From positions 166,720-230,719 of the forward strand of contig KB301197.1 of the NCBI GenBank assembly GCA_000328365.1: a DNA stretch of 64,000 nucleotides, read 5' to 3'. Within the stretch, counting starts at the first letter, position 1; the number at the start of each line of letters is the position of its first letter. Shown one piece after another: positions 1-12,900 of the stretch. The DNA comes from Capitella teleta. Its lineage: Eukaryota > Annelida > Polychaeta > Capitellidae. The notes under the pieces were generated by a model that was given only the letters and a program-made list of their open reading frames with translations, did no database searches and was not told the DNA's origin. The position numbers and the translations under genes were made by a program.

Positions 1-1003
1 TGCAGTTGTAAGTAGTCATAAAAAAAATCTCGTCATCAAAACTGCACAGAGAATTCTCGGACACCCTGTACTGATAAAAATATGGTATGCTCCCTGCGTC
101 GTAGCTGGAGCAATTCTGTTTTGGCTAGGTTGCATCTGCTCTTCGTTTTAGGTTGCTCTCGTGTTGTGGTTGGTGGCAGCATTGATGTATCAACACAGAA
201 TCGAAGAATGATGAATGATCAACATCAATATTAAAACAACCCTCAGTCCACTGTTAGTCAGAATATTGCTCACACGATGTGTTACGAGCATAGCAGTTAT
301 ACAAATCAACTTGCATCGGCTTTTTTTTTGCTGGTTGAAAGTGGTTCGAAGTTACTGCCGCCTTGATCGAGTGCTACTGTCAATCACTCAATGTAATGTT
401 GAGACAGCTGAGCTTGTCAGCCTATATAATGACCAGTCGATGCAGTGTATGTAAGTTCTCCTAAAGACGAGGCTAGCTAAATGCTGGTGTTTGGTCAACT
501 TTAGGGCTGACGAAAGGACACTGCAATGCTAACGCTGGCATGCAAACCATAACCCTAACCCTGAACTGCAGCATCCTGCTTGCCCAAAACCAAAAGCTAG
601 TGTTCCACGAGCTACTCCATATTGCTAATACAATGTTCAAAATTCGAGGAGGCATTGAGGTCAAGTATGGCTAGGCCACATAACTAGCTGCATACATGGC
701 TGGAATGTAGGCAGGCCTGGGCTCCCCCACTGCTATCGTCATTATGATTAGGGGCATACCTCTGCCCCACCTGGAAACCCTGTCTACACCACTTTACTAG
801 AGGCATTTTTATAACGCTATCATGCAGAGCCTCAGCTCTTGAACTCGCTGCTTGTATATTATAATGTTAGCACCAATTAGTTGATCTTCTTTTACCTGTT
901 GTTGTTACACAATAAGGACATTTTCAGGTCATGTTAAGAACTGTATCATTTAGATGTACGAGAGACTCCTGCATCGATTGACGTTTATTCAATTCTTATT
1001 CAG
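1..1003. other. Upstream flank of FBXO10, no gene recognised
   Basis: No coding segment with convincing splice sites or protein similarity was found here. A usable 3' splice site (TTCAG) ends at 1003, so part of this stretch may hold the promoter and a non-coding first exon of the FBXO10 gene. The few open frames are short and lack family features. Confidence 0.5.
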
Positions 1004-1087
1004 GACCTCTGATTGCTAAACATAGGCGCATCACCCCTAAATGCAGTCCAGCCGTGTCATTTCTCACTGCATGACGATCGTTTGAGG

Positions 1088-4000
1088 ATGTGGCAATCTC
1101 GGCCTCAGCCCTCCAGTCATCATTCAGCAGATCTATCAGATCATGTGAATGTTCTTCCTTTGGAGTTGTGGAGAGTGGTGTTCCTGTATCTCCCACTGAG
1201 AGAACTCTGTCGCTGTGCTCAAGTGTGTCGGGAGTGGTGCCACCTGGTGTCCAGTTTAGACTCAACTGTGTGGAAACGGCTTTTCCTGCAGAACACGGAA
1301 TGGAAGCACCCCCTCTGGCCTCAGGCTGATTCCGGGGAGGAGACGTTGAAGTCGTGGAACCAACTCTACAGGGAGCACTTCTATGCCAGTCGAGCGTGGC
1401 TGAGAATTAAGGATGTCCCTAACGCCACTTCATGCATCAGCATTTTCCCTCGCAAGCGCGATCGGAAGACGATTCGAATCGGTGCTCGTTACCGGCATGA
1501 GAGCCTACGAAGTGCGCTGAGTGTTGCTGGAGAGTACGACCGAATCGTCATCTCACCTGGTCAGTCATCCTCACTAATTGTTCAATATTTAATCTCTCTC
1601 TTCTGAAGGATTCTATGATGAACAATTTGAGATGTTTTCAAAGATTCCTTTTGAGCTGGTCGGAGAGGGCAGTGCTGAGAACGTTGTACTTGTTATGAGC
1701 ATTGAGCAGAATGCTGTCACTGGTCGCTTGTGTAATTTGACGCTCAAAGCTCCGTGGTTCACCAGCCATGTCATCAAAGTGAGTGTTTTTCATGAGAGTT
1801 GAAATCTGCTTAATGCCGTTTGCAGGTCAAACATGGACACCTGCAGATGGATAACTGCATCATTGAAGAGGGCGTGGTGGCTGTGGAGCATCCTGCCACT
1901 TGTCACTTCCGCTACTGCAGATTCAGAAAAGCACAAATGATGTTGTCACATTTATCACTAAGTATTGTTGAGAACTGCGAATTCATTGGCTTGGATGCTG
2001 CGGCCATTAGCGTGGAAGGCTACCCGAAGGAATCCAAGAATTGGGCGCATGAACACATGCATATGACGATTGACACTTGGGGTCTCTGTAAAAACATCAG
2101 CAAACAAGATGAGCTGTTTGCGTATCAGGTCCCCTTTCAAGACTCACATTCGCTGAGCACTTTGAAACTGCAGAGTTTGTCCTTGTCGGAGGGCGTTAAA
2201 CATGGAGACGAGGACAGCATAGGGGGCGCTGCTAGCATTGCGGGATCTCAAACATCCGTGGCTGACACTGGTCACACGTTCGACGCAAGTTCCTTCAGTT
2301 CGGATTTCACCGAACCGGACGTGAGCAAGCGTCACCAGTGGAACTCGGAAGAAAGTTCGTCTCATGAGTTTCTTGAATTCATCTCGTGTTAATCTCATTG
2401 AATTTTAGCTTCGGCTGCGCTTGCAGCTGCTCAGGCCTCTCTCGATCGCCCGTCGAGCGGGTCTTCATCATCTTCAGCTGCAAGCGGCTTCTCTGCTATC
2501 CACCGAGGCCTCCTGTCTTCATTATGGCAAGATGAAAATGAAAGCGTTGAAAACATTCTACGCTTCAACTTTGAAGCATCTCTGGAGACGGATGATGCCC
2601 TGAGGGAATCATTGCTCTCTGTCAAAGGTTGCGTCATCAGACATTGCCGCATGAAGGACTGTCATGGTGGTCTGGCCGTGTCTCAACAGGGACAGGCCAG
2701 GCTGGAAAAATGCGAGCTTCTGGATTTGCTATACGGTGTGCGCTGTGTACAAAATGCTAAGGTTTGGAATTTGGTTATCGCAATTTACATCACACAGCAA
2801 TCTTCATAGGTTGCTGTATTGGGGAACTCCATTCATCATTGCGTTACCTCAGGCATTTTCTTTCGTTCGGCTGCTCATGGCTTGATAGCTGGTGAATTTT
2901 TATCTCGTTATCTCTTGTTCTCATTTGATTGTTTGTAGGGAATGACATCTTCTGCACAAATGAGGCTGGCATAGACATCCGCAAGAGCGCTGATCCTCTT
3001 GTCCAGGTAACCATTCAAGGTCATTGACCTCTGGTCTGATCAGTTGCTCCTCAGTGCAATTGCCTGCACCACAGCAAACGCTCGGGGATCGTGGTGCTTG
3101 GCAGCGGATGTGGAACCATTAAGTGCAATGACATCTACCAGAACAGAGAGGCTGGCATCTACATCCTGTTCAGGGGAAACCCCTACGTCAGGTATTAATG
3201 CCTTCGTAGATGAAAGCAAACTGAGTGTGGTTTTAATTCAGCGGCAATCGAATTGTGCACGGAGGAGCAGCGGGCATAGCGATCAACGAAGAAGGCAGAG
3301 GGTGCATTGTGGGTAAGCCCCGCCGACTGGGTGTGTCATTCAGGTTTTGATTTAAAAATGCAGATAACATCATCAAAGGCAATCGCTGGGGGGGAATTGA
3401 CATCCGCAAGGGGTCGGACCCCCTCATAGCGCATAACTACGTTTGCAATGGATTGGCTGACGGGATAGTGATCGGTCAGAACGGGAGAGGAAGGGTGGAA
3501 GGAAACACGATCAAGGGCAACGTGGGATGTGGTGTGTGGGTGATGGGGGGACAGCCTCTGATCCAACTCAACCAGATCTACAACAACAACGACACCGGCG
3601 TCTCGTTCATCCAGACGCGAGACGAGGATCTCTCAATGGACGGAGGGGAATCGGATAGCATCGCCAGTGCCTCTCCCGTTGACTTTGAAGGCGATACAAG
3701 TGATTCGGGAGGCGGGGCCGACAATAACCAATCAGATGATGGCAACGAACATCTCCACCCCCGCTTGAAATACAACACGATATATCACAACAATGGTGAG
3801 CGGATTCCCCTGTGCTCAAAATTTGTTATTTTTTATTTTTTTCCCCTGAAGGTTTCGGTGTTCTGACGCAGTGTGGAGAGCAGATTCTACTGCAAGGCAA
3901 TGCTGTGCACTCAAATCACGACACTGGGGTCTTTGTGAAGCAGATTCCTCCAGTTTCCATCATCAGCAACAGTATCACATGCAACGCTTGTGCTGGTCTA

Positions 4001-4706
4001 CATATCTCTGCTGACTCTAAGGTATAATTGCTCTCATTTAATTAAGAGATTTCACTCTCTGTTCAGGCCACGCTGGAAGGCAACGGCATTTATGACAACA
4101 AGGGACACGGAGTGCTCATTCAGGGAGAGGTCACAGTTCAAAGCAACGACATCTTCTCAAATCAACTGTGTGCTGTCAACGCAGAGGGGTTAGCTGAGTG
4201 CAAGGTCAGTGGACGACAGATTGCTTTTGTTTACACTTTGAGAATTCTTTTACCTCTTTCAGATCCTCAACAACCGAATTCATTCACTTGACAACTTTGC
4301 GCTCAAATTTGATCCTAAAGTGAAAATGAGCGTAAAGGAAAACACGTTCTTCCAAGGTGAAGGTCACTTGTGTAATGAAGCCAAGGTGGAAGGCGTTGAA
4401 CTCTCACAGTTCAACACTATTGTGGAGCAGATCTTGTAAGTCATTCTGATTGGCAGTTCTCTACTTGGAAGTTTTGGTGCTGAATTTTTCATTTTGTTTC
4501 TCAGGCCAGAGGAGAGGACACCATTACCCAAGAAAGCGAAACGCTTTGACTGGCATTTGGAGAACCCCACAGCCCGCCCCCACATTGAAGCTCCGCCCAC
4601 TGTTGTGCCTCATATGCCTGCCAGGTCGGTTACCATGGTTACCAGGGTCACTGTCCCTTCTGTTCCTGGCTGTCAACAATTTTCACAAATTTGCGTCATT
4701 TTATGA
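1088..4706 (+). CDS. FBXO10: FBXO10-type F-box protein with beta-helix repeats and CaaX tail
   Basis: This is the substrate receptor of an SCF (SKP1-CUL1-F-box) ubiquitin ligase; the mammalian protein is reported to target BCL2-type substrates. Exons: 1088-1559, 1609-1778, 1826-about 2354, 2409-2761, 2810-2891, 2939-3006, 3055-3191, 3242-3312, 3364-3795, 3852-4021, 4067-4204, 4263-4435, 4505-4706. They give about 998 residues; human FBXO10 has 956. The ATG at 1088 is the first in frame after a stop at 1010. The F-box (LPLELWRVVF...) lies near residues 24-66. Many right-handed beta-helix (PbH1) turns follow, with motifs such as GIDIRK, GNTIKGN and GNGIYDNKGHG. The last exon has NPTARPH and ends in CVIL, a geranylgeranylation-type CaaX box also seen in human FBXO10 (CTIL) and absent from FBXO11. 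The exon 3/4 junction is the only uncertain splice; the donor at 2355 keeps frame. Most introns are 45-60 nt. Confidence 0.93.
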
Positions 4707-4995
4707 ATTTGCTTTTCTGTGATGCTAAAATCTAAATTATTTTTCTAGGTTGGTAAGCTGTCACAAATTTTGTTTATTTGTTAATATTTTGATCTCTGTT
4801 ATATTAATTGCTGTTTGCTTTTGAATCTAGTCGTTGATTTTGATCTCTTGATATTTCTGCCTTCACTGATGTAATTCCATTAAGGTATCTGAAGCTCATT
4901 AAGATGTTTCAAATTAGAAAATTGGAAAATTCAATTTCTACTGGTGCAACTCTTCATTATGACTACTGTTTGAATGGCAAAGTCTAGTTAGTTAA

Positions 4996-5001
4996 AATAA
5001 A
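4996..5001 (+). terminator. Possible proximal poly(A) signal of FBXO10
   Basis: AATAAA about 290 nt after the FBXO10 stop. A second AATAAA at 5864-5869 would give a longer 3'UTR reaching the convergent syntrophin 3' end. Confidence 0.4.
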
Positions 5002-5863
5002 TTTTCAATCAGTTAAGGATATTTTATTGTACAAAGTATTCACTTCTATGTACTAAGTTGTGCCATATTTTTGTGTTTTTCTCTTGTTATTTACACCCGA
5101 TGTAAACATGCTTCAAAGTTGGTTTATTTTTTACACATGTTATAATTTCATTGTTTCTACGAGCTATTTGCACTCGGAATTGATACTTTTATTTTTTCAC
5201 AGTTCAGTACATGTAATACAATTAGTGAGGCCAGCGATGAAGACCTCATTATTTCTGTATCAATTGCTATACGTTTTAATGTTTTAGTTATAAGCATTTT
5301 CAGCTGTGATTATATTTCACAAAATTGCATTTCATTCCTACTTGTAATATTGTAACCATGATCTCATTTACAACTGAATGAATGCATCATTCCATGTTAT
5401 AGAAACAGAAAAAAAAAAATGAAAAAAATACTGCAAAATAATTTCACAAGTTATACAAGAAATTATCTGATATTTAATCTACACCTCAGCCACAAATATC
5501 GTTTCTTTTTGTTTGCCATGAAAGTTATCCTTGTTTATTGTTCATATCAGTTGTTTTTTTTTGTTTTTTTTTTTGCAAGGACCCAAACAATAATTATATT
5601 TCCAAATTTAAATCTTAATGTTTCACCCATCACGAAACTGTTCTGTTAGTTTTGCGATAATGAATGTGTAAAATTTGCAATGTGATTATTTCACCTTATC
5701 TAAAAAATGATCAAAAGGGTTTTATTTTGTTGATGGTCACAGAAACTTGAGTGAATTTTTCTACAAATGGATAATTCGTCGTGTATTTTTGTTGTTGTTG
5801 CAATATCTTGCCAGCATGCTTGAACTAAGCTCCTCCAATAACACATGGAGAGGTGCTTCGCAA

Positions 5864-5869
5864 AATAAA
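5864..5869 (+). terminator. Distal poly(A) signal of FBXO10
   Basis: AATAAA in an AT-rich 3'UTR, followed by another AATAAA near 5928. It lies just before the opposite-strand signal at 5960-5965, so the two convergent transcripts may abut or overlap by a few tens of bases. Confidence 0.4.
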
Positions 5870-5959
5870 TAAATTATATAATATTACTGTGTAGACTATC
5901 TGAACAATTTCATCAATTTCATCCAAAATAAACAGGGACATTTTTTACAAATTGATAAT

Positions 5960-5965
5960 TTTATT
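5960..5965 (-). terminator. Poly(A) signal of the gamma-syntrophin gene
   Basis: TTTATT on the plus strand reads AATAAA on the minus strand, about 1.0 kb after the syntrophin stop at 6968. The stretch 5966-6967 is then its 3'UTR; I saw no other gene in it. Confidence 0.4.
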
Positions 5966-6967
5966 ACATTTCACATGGAACACGATATAGATAAGAGAAA
6001 TTTATGTACAAATGATATATAAATATAAAAATTCATGTGATTTGTTCATTAAACCCGGAAGCAAGTCCAGATTATTGGCACATTAATATAACACGTTTAA
6101 AGAACCAAGCGCTAACAAGAGGATGAGATACAATTGAACCCTGTAGATAAGAACTTACTTAAGATAACTTCTAATTACACTGTTCCAACACTAATAAAAA
6201 TGAAATAGGGAAGTACTCTAGGCTCCCCTAATTTTCATTCAAATGAATTTTCAAATGCTTTTGCGATATTTGACAATGTCACTTTTTCTTCTTTCAAGTT
6301 TGATATTGGGGTGCACATTAAATGAAGTGATATTCAAATTACTAAGCATGCCTATACTAAGGAAACATTCCCTATGAACGAATATTTATGGTCAGGAAAA
6401 TGGATGTTGTTGGGTCAAAAAGAAGAATTTGAGCAATAAGGGGTTCTCATGGTCAACCATCTTTTTTTCAGGGGCCAACCATTAAGAGTGAATTCGGCCA
6501 AGAAAAATGCAAACAAAAAGTATTACATGCTAATCTCACTGCACATAATAATTGAGAACCACATTTCAGGCCTCTCGAAGGTTTGAATGCATAACTTGCA
6601 AGGGTTCACAGATAAAATACCGGGGATTCTTACAGGTAAAATTAATTTGAAGCACTAGAAAAAGGAGTGGACAAGATTTCAAAATAATTAGCACCCATGA
6701 AAAATGACAAGAATATTATAAATATTATTTCTAGGGGATTGCACAATGTGATTCAACTCATTCAAGCTATAAAAATATCTGCTGGAATAACAAAAGAAAG
6801 AAAAATATATAAAAAGAATAAAGAAAAAATGCGTCAGAGGCCCAAAATAACCACACACATCATCATGACCAGAACATTCATGACTTGTAATAGTCATTTG
6901 ACAGTGTATGTTGACAAGTTTTTAGAGATATGCATCGCTGAACAGAAAAAAAAACTCAGTAGATTTG

Positions 6968-9900
6968 TTACAAATTGAACAGGAAGTTCGGATCGACAAG
7001 CGCAAGTTTTGCCGAGAGAAATGCGTGCATTGCATAGAGCAGCGTTTGCAGGTTGCTGCACTCAACTTCCTGTGGAACAACAAGAAATAATTGCAAGAGA
7101 AAATTCCACCTGAAAAACTGACCCGGCTCTCTGTTTGACCAGTCTCTCCTTGGAAGACGAGGGTGAGTTTCGAATCGCCATCATCTGATGAACTCCGTAA
7201 CTGAGAGAATTTGTAGCTCCACATGTGATTCTGGAGCCACAAGAGACATTAGCTAAGTATATACAATGTGCATGCATGCCTACTTTAGTACAACTGTCGT
7301 AAAGCGTGAATCCGCTCTTCAAATCTAACGTCAATCCAGATAACTGGTTCCGCCAAGTGCAACCAAAAGTCTCACTCTGAGGTGATGGTAAAACAAAAAT
7401 GATGGCCAGGTTTCAAGATATTTCAAAACTAACCCCAATGTGATTGACGGCCTGGCAAGTTGCCCGATACCATGCTTTCTCCAGTTGTAGTAACTCCTGT
7501 CGGCTTTCGACCGAGAGATAATGTGAAGTTCCCTGTCCAGTCTCAATAAGGAAACAATGCTGACGTCTGTCTCGCAGTTCAGTATCCTAAACCAAATATA
7601 TATTTCACCATACTGCATGAACACAACATTCAGCAGTTACCTTCAGAACACGGAGCAGACATTCGTAAATTTTGTATTGATATTCACAACGAACCCAATC
7701 TTTGGTTTTAACGGGAGCCGATTCAAAGAAACAGACATCGGCGCCTTTGATGGTCAAGAAGTGTCGCTTCCACTGAGGAGGACCCCTAGCCTCGGAGCCT
7801 CCCTTTGGAGCGACTCGCTCGCAGGCCCAGGACATGTGGATGACATGCTCTGCAGGCAACAAAGTCTTATTGGTCAAATTGATCTGAAAATCAGACGACA
7901 TTCCAATAGGCGTGACGACCACTTTCTCTTACTGACCGATCGATTATTTTGCGCTATGATGTTATCACGGATCGCAGAGATCCAGTCGGTCAGCTCTTGA
8001 GAATCAGCGCACTGGACACTGCCGGACGACACTCCGTCCATGCTGATCAGCTCAAAGGCGTGGTTCCTCAGTTCGTCTGTCCCGGTTTTGTACCCAGTAA
8101 TAAAGGCGCACAGCAGCGGAATGGACACGAGGTCCGTCCACTGTTTCTCTGAATCGTGTTCATTTCCGTTGACCTCACCGGCAGGATTTGCCTGCGCAAC
8201 GATTGACTTCTATATTTCAGATGAAACACCGAGCATTAATTTCACCAACCGCAACTTGAATGTTGTCATCTTCCTTGTCGGTCTTCTCACCGTTAACTTT
8301 GGCGGAATTACGTTTATTATCTGAGGAAAATGAAGTGAAATTATTGGTACAGGAGCTACAGAAAATAAAACATGAGACATAATTCATTTCGATTAAAAGC
8401 GAGTTCATCAAGTGCTTTCGCTTGAACAACTTACTTTTTGAGAGGAATAAAGAGGCTGGATGGAAATACTTGACGGTCAGTTTAACGTCATCTCCGGCGT
8501 TCTTCAAACTTGTGACCGCCTCATCGTGACAAAACGATTCGATAGAATCCTCATTCACCTGAATTACAATTAAAAAAATATATAATTAATGTCATCATAA
8601 AAAAAGCCAAGAAGAGAATGAAAATATTTGCTAGACCAATAGGTAAAGACAACCTAGAGACACATGAAGTCCGATAAGCATCCTTGATTACATAACCAGA
8701 GTAGGAGAAACTTGAAGCACATAAGACCGGTTGGCCTCCAGGCTAATGAAGCAAATAAATTTCTAACCAATGCTTAATGAGAGAACATTGAATGAGAGCT
8801 TGCTTTACTCTGAATCGCCCATACAAGCATTTTCTCCCAGCATGACGCGTCCCGAAGCAAATGAATTTTACATGTCATGGCAGTAGCTAAGAGCCTTTTA
8901 CCTTTAGGATGGCGTCGCCAACAAACAGCTGTCCGGTTTTATCCGCTGCAATAAAAAGAACAGAGATGGATTATAAATGCAAATGATGATATGACGTCGA
9001 GATTTCATGGCATTTCACGCACAAAACCAACTGTGGAAATATTTATAAGAGCATTATTCTTTATGTTTTTTTTTTTCCCCTGGCGAAGTGTATGGAAGAA
9101 TGTCATTGCAATTTAGCAGGTTTAGAAATTCTGTCTGCAAATATCGCCTTATGGAGATAGATCCGGAAGATTCTAGAAACAAATGAAGGATTTCGCGAAA
9201 TCTCATCAAGTGAGAATTTGCTTGAGGGAGGAAACGAAGATTTCCATGGAGAATTAACAACAAAGGTCAAACGGAGAATATCCCCAAAGGTCAAAGATCA
9301 AAGGTCACGCGGATGCCATCAAATGCGGCGTCTCGTGGGCCGAATTGAGTCAATTGGCAGCCGCCGCTCATTGGGGGCGCCACTCTCCACTCTTAAGCAA
9401 ACAGCGCAATGGACGCCGGTGAAAAACGTGTCATGGAAACGCAGAAGTCTCCTCCTATAAAAGCCTATATGACCTCATTTTTGGGTCACATGTCATCCGT
9501 TTCTCAGATTGAGTCGGGAGACCACGTGCCATGCTTCAAGTCCTGACGGTGAAGTCGAAACTTCACGTCCATTCAATTCCGTTGAGAGCACGCGAATCAA
9601 CCGTGCAAGCAGCATCATTGCGAAATACGTTCCACTCTACGTACTGTCACCAACACCGAGAAACTCAACGATCAAATAATCTCCCCCCCCCCCCTCTCAT
9701 CCGTCAAAGAAAAAAAAAACCCACAAAGCATAGAAATCGCATTATACTTTCAACGCACGACAGTCGACAAATCAGATGGGGCGATCTGCTCCCTGTTTAG
9801 CCACAAAAGGCAGAAGCCGAAAGCGCGCGGAGCAGGAGAGAGCGCCTAATTCTCAATTTGTCTTCTGGAGTCTTTCCGCGGACGGTGCGGCGTGATGCAT

Positions 9901-12900
9901 GGCACTGCATCTGTCTTCGGCTAACGAGACACGGAGCGGCGTCATCGCCATTGATGGTGAAATATAGAGGAGTGTCGGTTGACCTCTGGGTTGACCTCTG
10001 CTCCCACAGAACAACATCCGGCGGCAGCTGCTTCATCAGGCGCCGTGAAATGGACGCCCGCCTCATGACGACGATTGACGATTCAGCGAGGAAGACGCCG
10101 TATACGAAGGAGGAGGAGGAGGAGGGAGGGGAGGGGAGGGGAGGGGGGCTGTTGAAATGAACGCCTGTTGCTGGGAGCTGATTGCTGTAACGACGCTGGG
10201 TGTTCATTTCGAACACACACGCACATTCAAGCAACGAGTCCATTTTAATTTGAAAACCTCGCTCTGGGCTCTGTACAGAAAGTTAGCTTCGCATCTCACA
10301 AGGCCAGAGGAAAACAGTTGTTTATGTACGCGCATATATATATAGCCAGCACGCATGCGCACAGCACACGTTAACCCGAAGAACTGCGACATTTGGAGAA
10401 AAACAAACGTCGAAATACATACCGGAGTTATTGTTATGGGCGAATAATTAGCCCAACAGCAACAGCAGGAAGGGGGGGGGGGCAGAGTACAAGTAGAGGA
10501 ATAACTTGGGCGCCGTCAGCTCGCACCGACAGGTGTTTTTTGCCCACGGCACAAATCGAACGCAGATTCCAAAAACGAAAGATCGCGTTGAAGTATTGAA
10601 GTGTTGAATGCATAACTCGTGTCGATTTCGAACGCAGCTCTTGACGTCATTTGTTCAAAACAAATAAAATTAATAATAGATCTAAGACAAGCAATACACT
10701 ACACACAAAAATATCTATAATTCCCACCATTTTCTCTTGCACGTGATTTCGAATGAAAGACTGCGGCGTGCATTGCACGCTGAAATGGACATGCAGACAG
10801 CCGGCCATCGACGTGTTTTTCTTCTCGAACCGAACTCTGGTTCAGGTTACTGGTAAGCACCGAATCCCGCTGTAGTCGCGTAACCGGACTCTGGTTCCTC
10901 TCAAATCACACGAGACTTGGTTATGTTTATCTTGACAACAATGCTGTAGCATACAAACTTCACTGTGAGACTAGCGAGATCTCGTCTCATATCTCGTATT
11001 CATCATCCGTGACCGAGACTTGGTCCTAACCACTAAACCAGTAACCTGAACAAGAGTTCGGTTCGAGAAGAAAAACACGCCCCAGATTGACAATGTACTG
11101 CGATGTAATATCAAAACAAATCGTCTTTTATTGCGACTCCAAGAAGCTCGATTGCAGCTCAGTTATAAGGGCACATTTTGGCGGGAAAAGAAAAAACGAA
11201 AAAGAATCAAGAGCGAATGAATCAGGGAAATATTCGTTTTTGACAGGACAGAAGTGGATCTATAGTGATCAGCCAAAATGGAACGTCTGACACCGTCACG
11301 TGTATTAATGAAAACGTATTACGTAAGAGGCAGGCCAGTCAAACACGCGCGGGTTTTGGAAGAAAGCGATGCGGGAACTAATAAATGAAGACGGCCGGCG
11401 ACCCAACCAAAAAGAAGAAAAAAACGATAAAAGGGGAGCAAAGAAAAAGAGAAGAAAAAAGAGAAGACATACTGGGCATAACTTCAGGCGGTTTCATTCT
11501 TCATCAATAACAAGGGCAATAATTTGAAATGCTTCGCTGCTGAATGCACTTAAGCTAGCAGCGTAAACACACTAAACAAGTCAATGGGCCTCGCGTATAT
11601 TCTGCCTCTCAACAGCAATTTCTCTCGCGCGCGTCTTGCATTTATGTACTAGTATTATGATCAGTAGCACTGCAGTAGTAATGGGCCAAACATATAACCA
11701 ATTTGGAGGAAGTTAATCAGCCAGATATTGCTGTTATATTCATGTGTTATGGCGCCACGAAGTCCAGTCTCCGGTCAGTGGTTCGATGCTTTCAGAGTGA
11801 AATAAGCGATAATTTGGTTACCTAGCAACACCAACTAATCAACCATTTATTTACACGATTCAAACAAAGCGAGAAAATATCAATTATTTAATATACTCAT
11901 ACTATTGCAAAAGATGCTTGTTCTACCGTGCACAGGTTGCAATTGTTACATACCAGTAACCCTTCTTCATAATATTAGGCCTACACGGGGAGGGGGNGGG
12001 GGGTGGTAAGCCAAAATTCTCCGTCACTGAATACCGCGTGAAAACGCGGATTTCTTTCCAGGAAGAATTGCGGCTGCAAGTGCTTCAATGCCAAGCGCTT
12101 ATGTTTTGCGTGAATACGATTCTCTGAAGAGATTCTCGCGTCTCTCAACACGCCAGAAGTTGGAATATTTCGAGCTTAAACAACCTCACATTATATCATT
12201 GAGCCTAATCTGAACTCTGCAGCCTACGGGGCACAGCATACAGACAAAGTACATGGCTTGAAGTCTATAATTATATATCTCCATGAGTCACCCTTCCACT
12301 CTGCTTTCTGCTTACCCTATAAACAAGGATAAACTAAGAAAATACGCACAGCGTGAATGTGATACTGAACTAACGGCTGGAGCCGCGATGAATAAAAAGT
12401 CCGCCACCAACCCGCTTGTTCCTTGAAAATTCTCGACACAAGAATCGGCAGATTGTGTTCGGCACCGCCTTTCACGCTCAGACCCAAGCCGCCAACTTTC
12501 TCCCGCTTCACGTGCACGATTCTCTCCTGAAAACAAAACAACATCATGACATCTGACGTACGTGCTCAGAATGATGACAAACTCTTGTCATTCGCTCGGA
12601 CATTCTAAAACCCGCAGCAAAAAACTCACCGATTTCCTGCATTCCGAGTTCTGGCTGGACGGTGCATGAGATTTTTATATAAAAATAATAATTCCACGGA
12701 TGCTCCCGCGCAGAATGCAAATCACTGCGAATTTATGGGAAGATATAAAACTGAGGCCTTTATTGGCGCGTCCCTCAGCTGACGTGAAAAAAAAATACTT
12801 TCGCGATTCTGAACATGTTCGCAGGGCTCTATGAACAACGCACGTGGGAATAGACAATTGTAAGCGCTAGTGAAAGGATAACAGAGTTGGAGACGCAGTT

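Noticed and set aside
544-560. Telomere-like CCCTAA repeats
   Set aside because: Only about two units (AACCCTAACCCT); too short to mean anything.
2388-2408. Last possible exon 3 donor of FBXO10
   Set aside because: It keeps frame but would leave a 21-nt intron, too short to splice; the donor near 2355 (54-nt intron) is preferred.
8210-8249. Read-through of the syntrophin exon ending at 8250 to a stop (GEINARCFI)
   Set aside because: A donor at 8249 and acceptor at 8210 keep the PH-domain frame (KQWTDLVSIPLL); the read-through tail is intronic.
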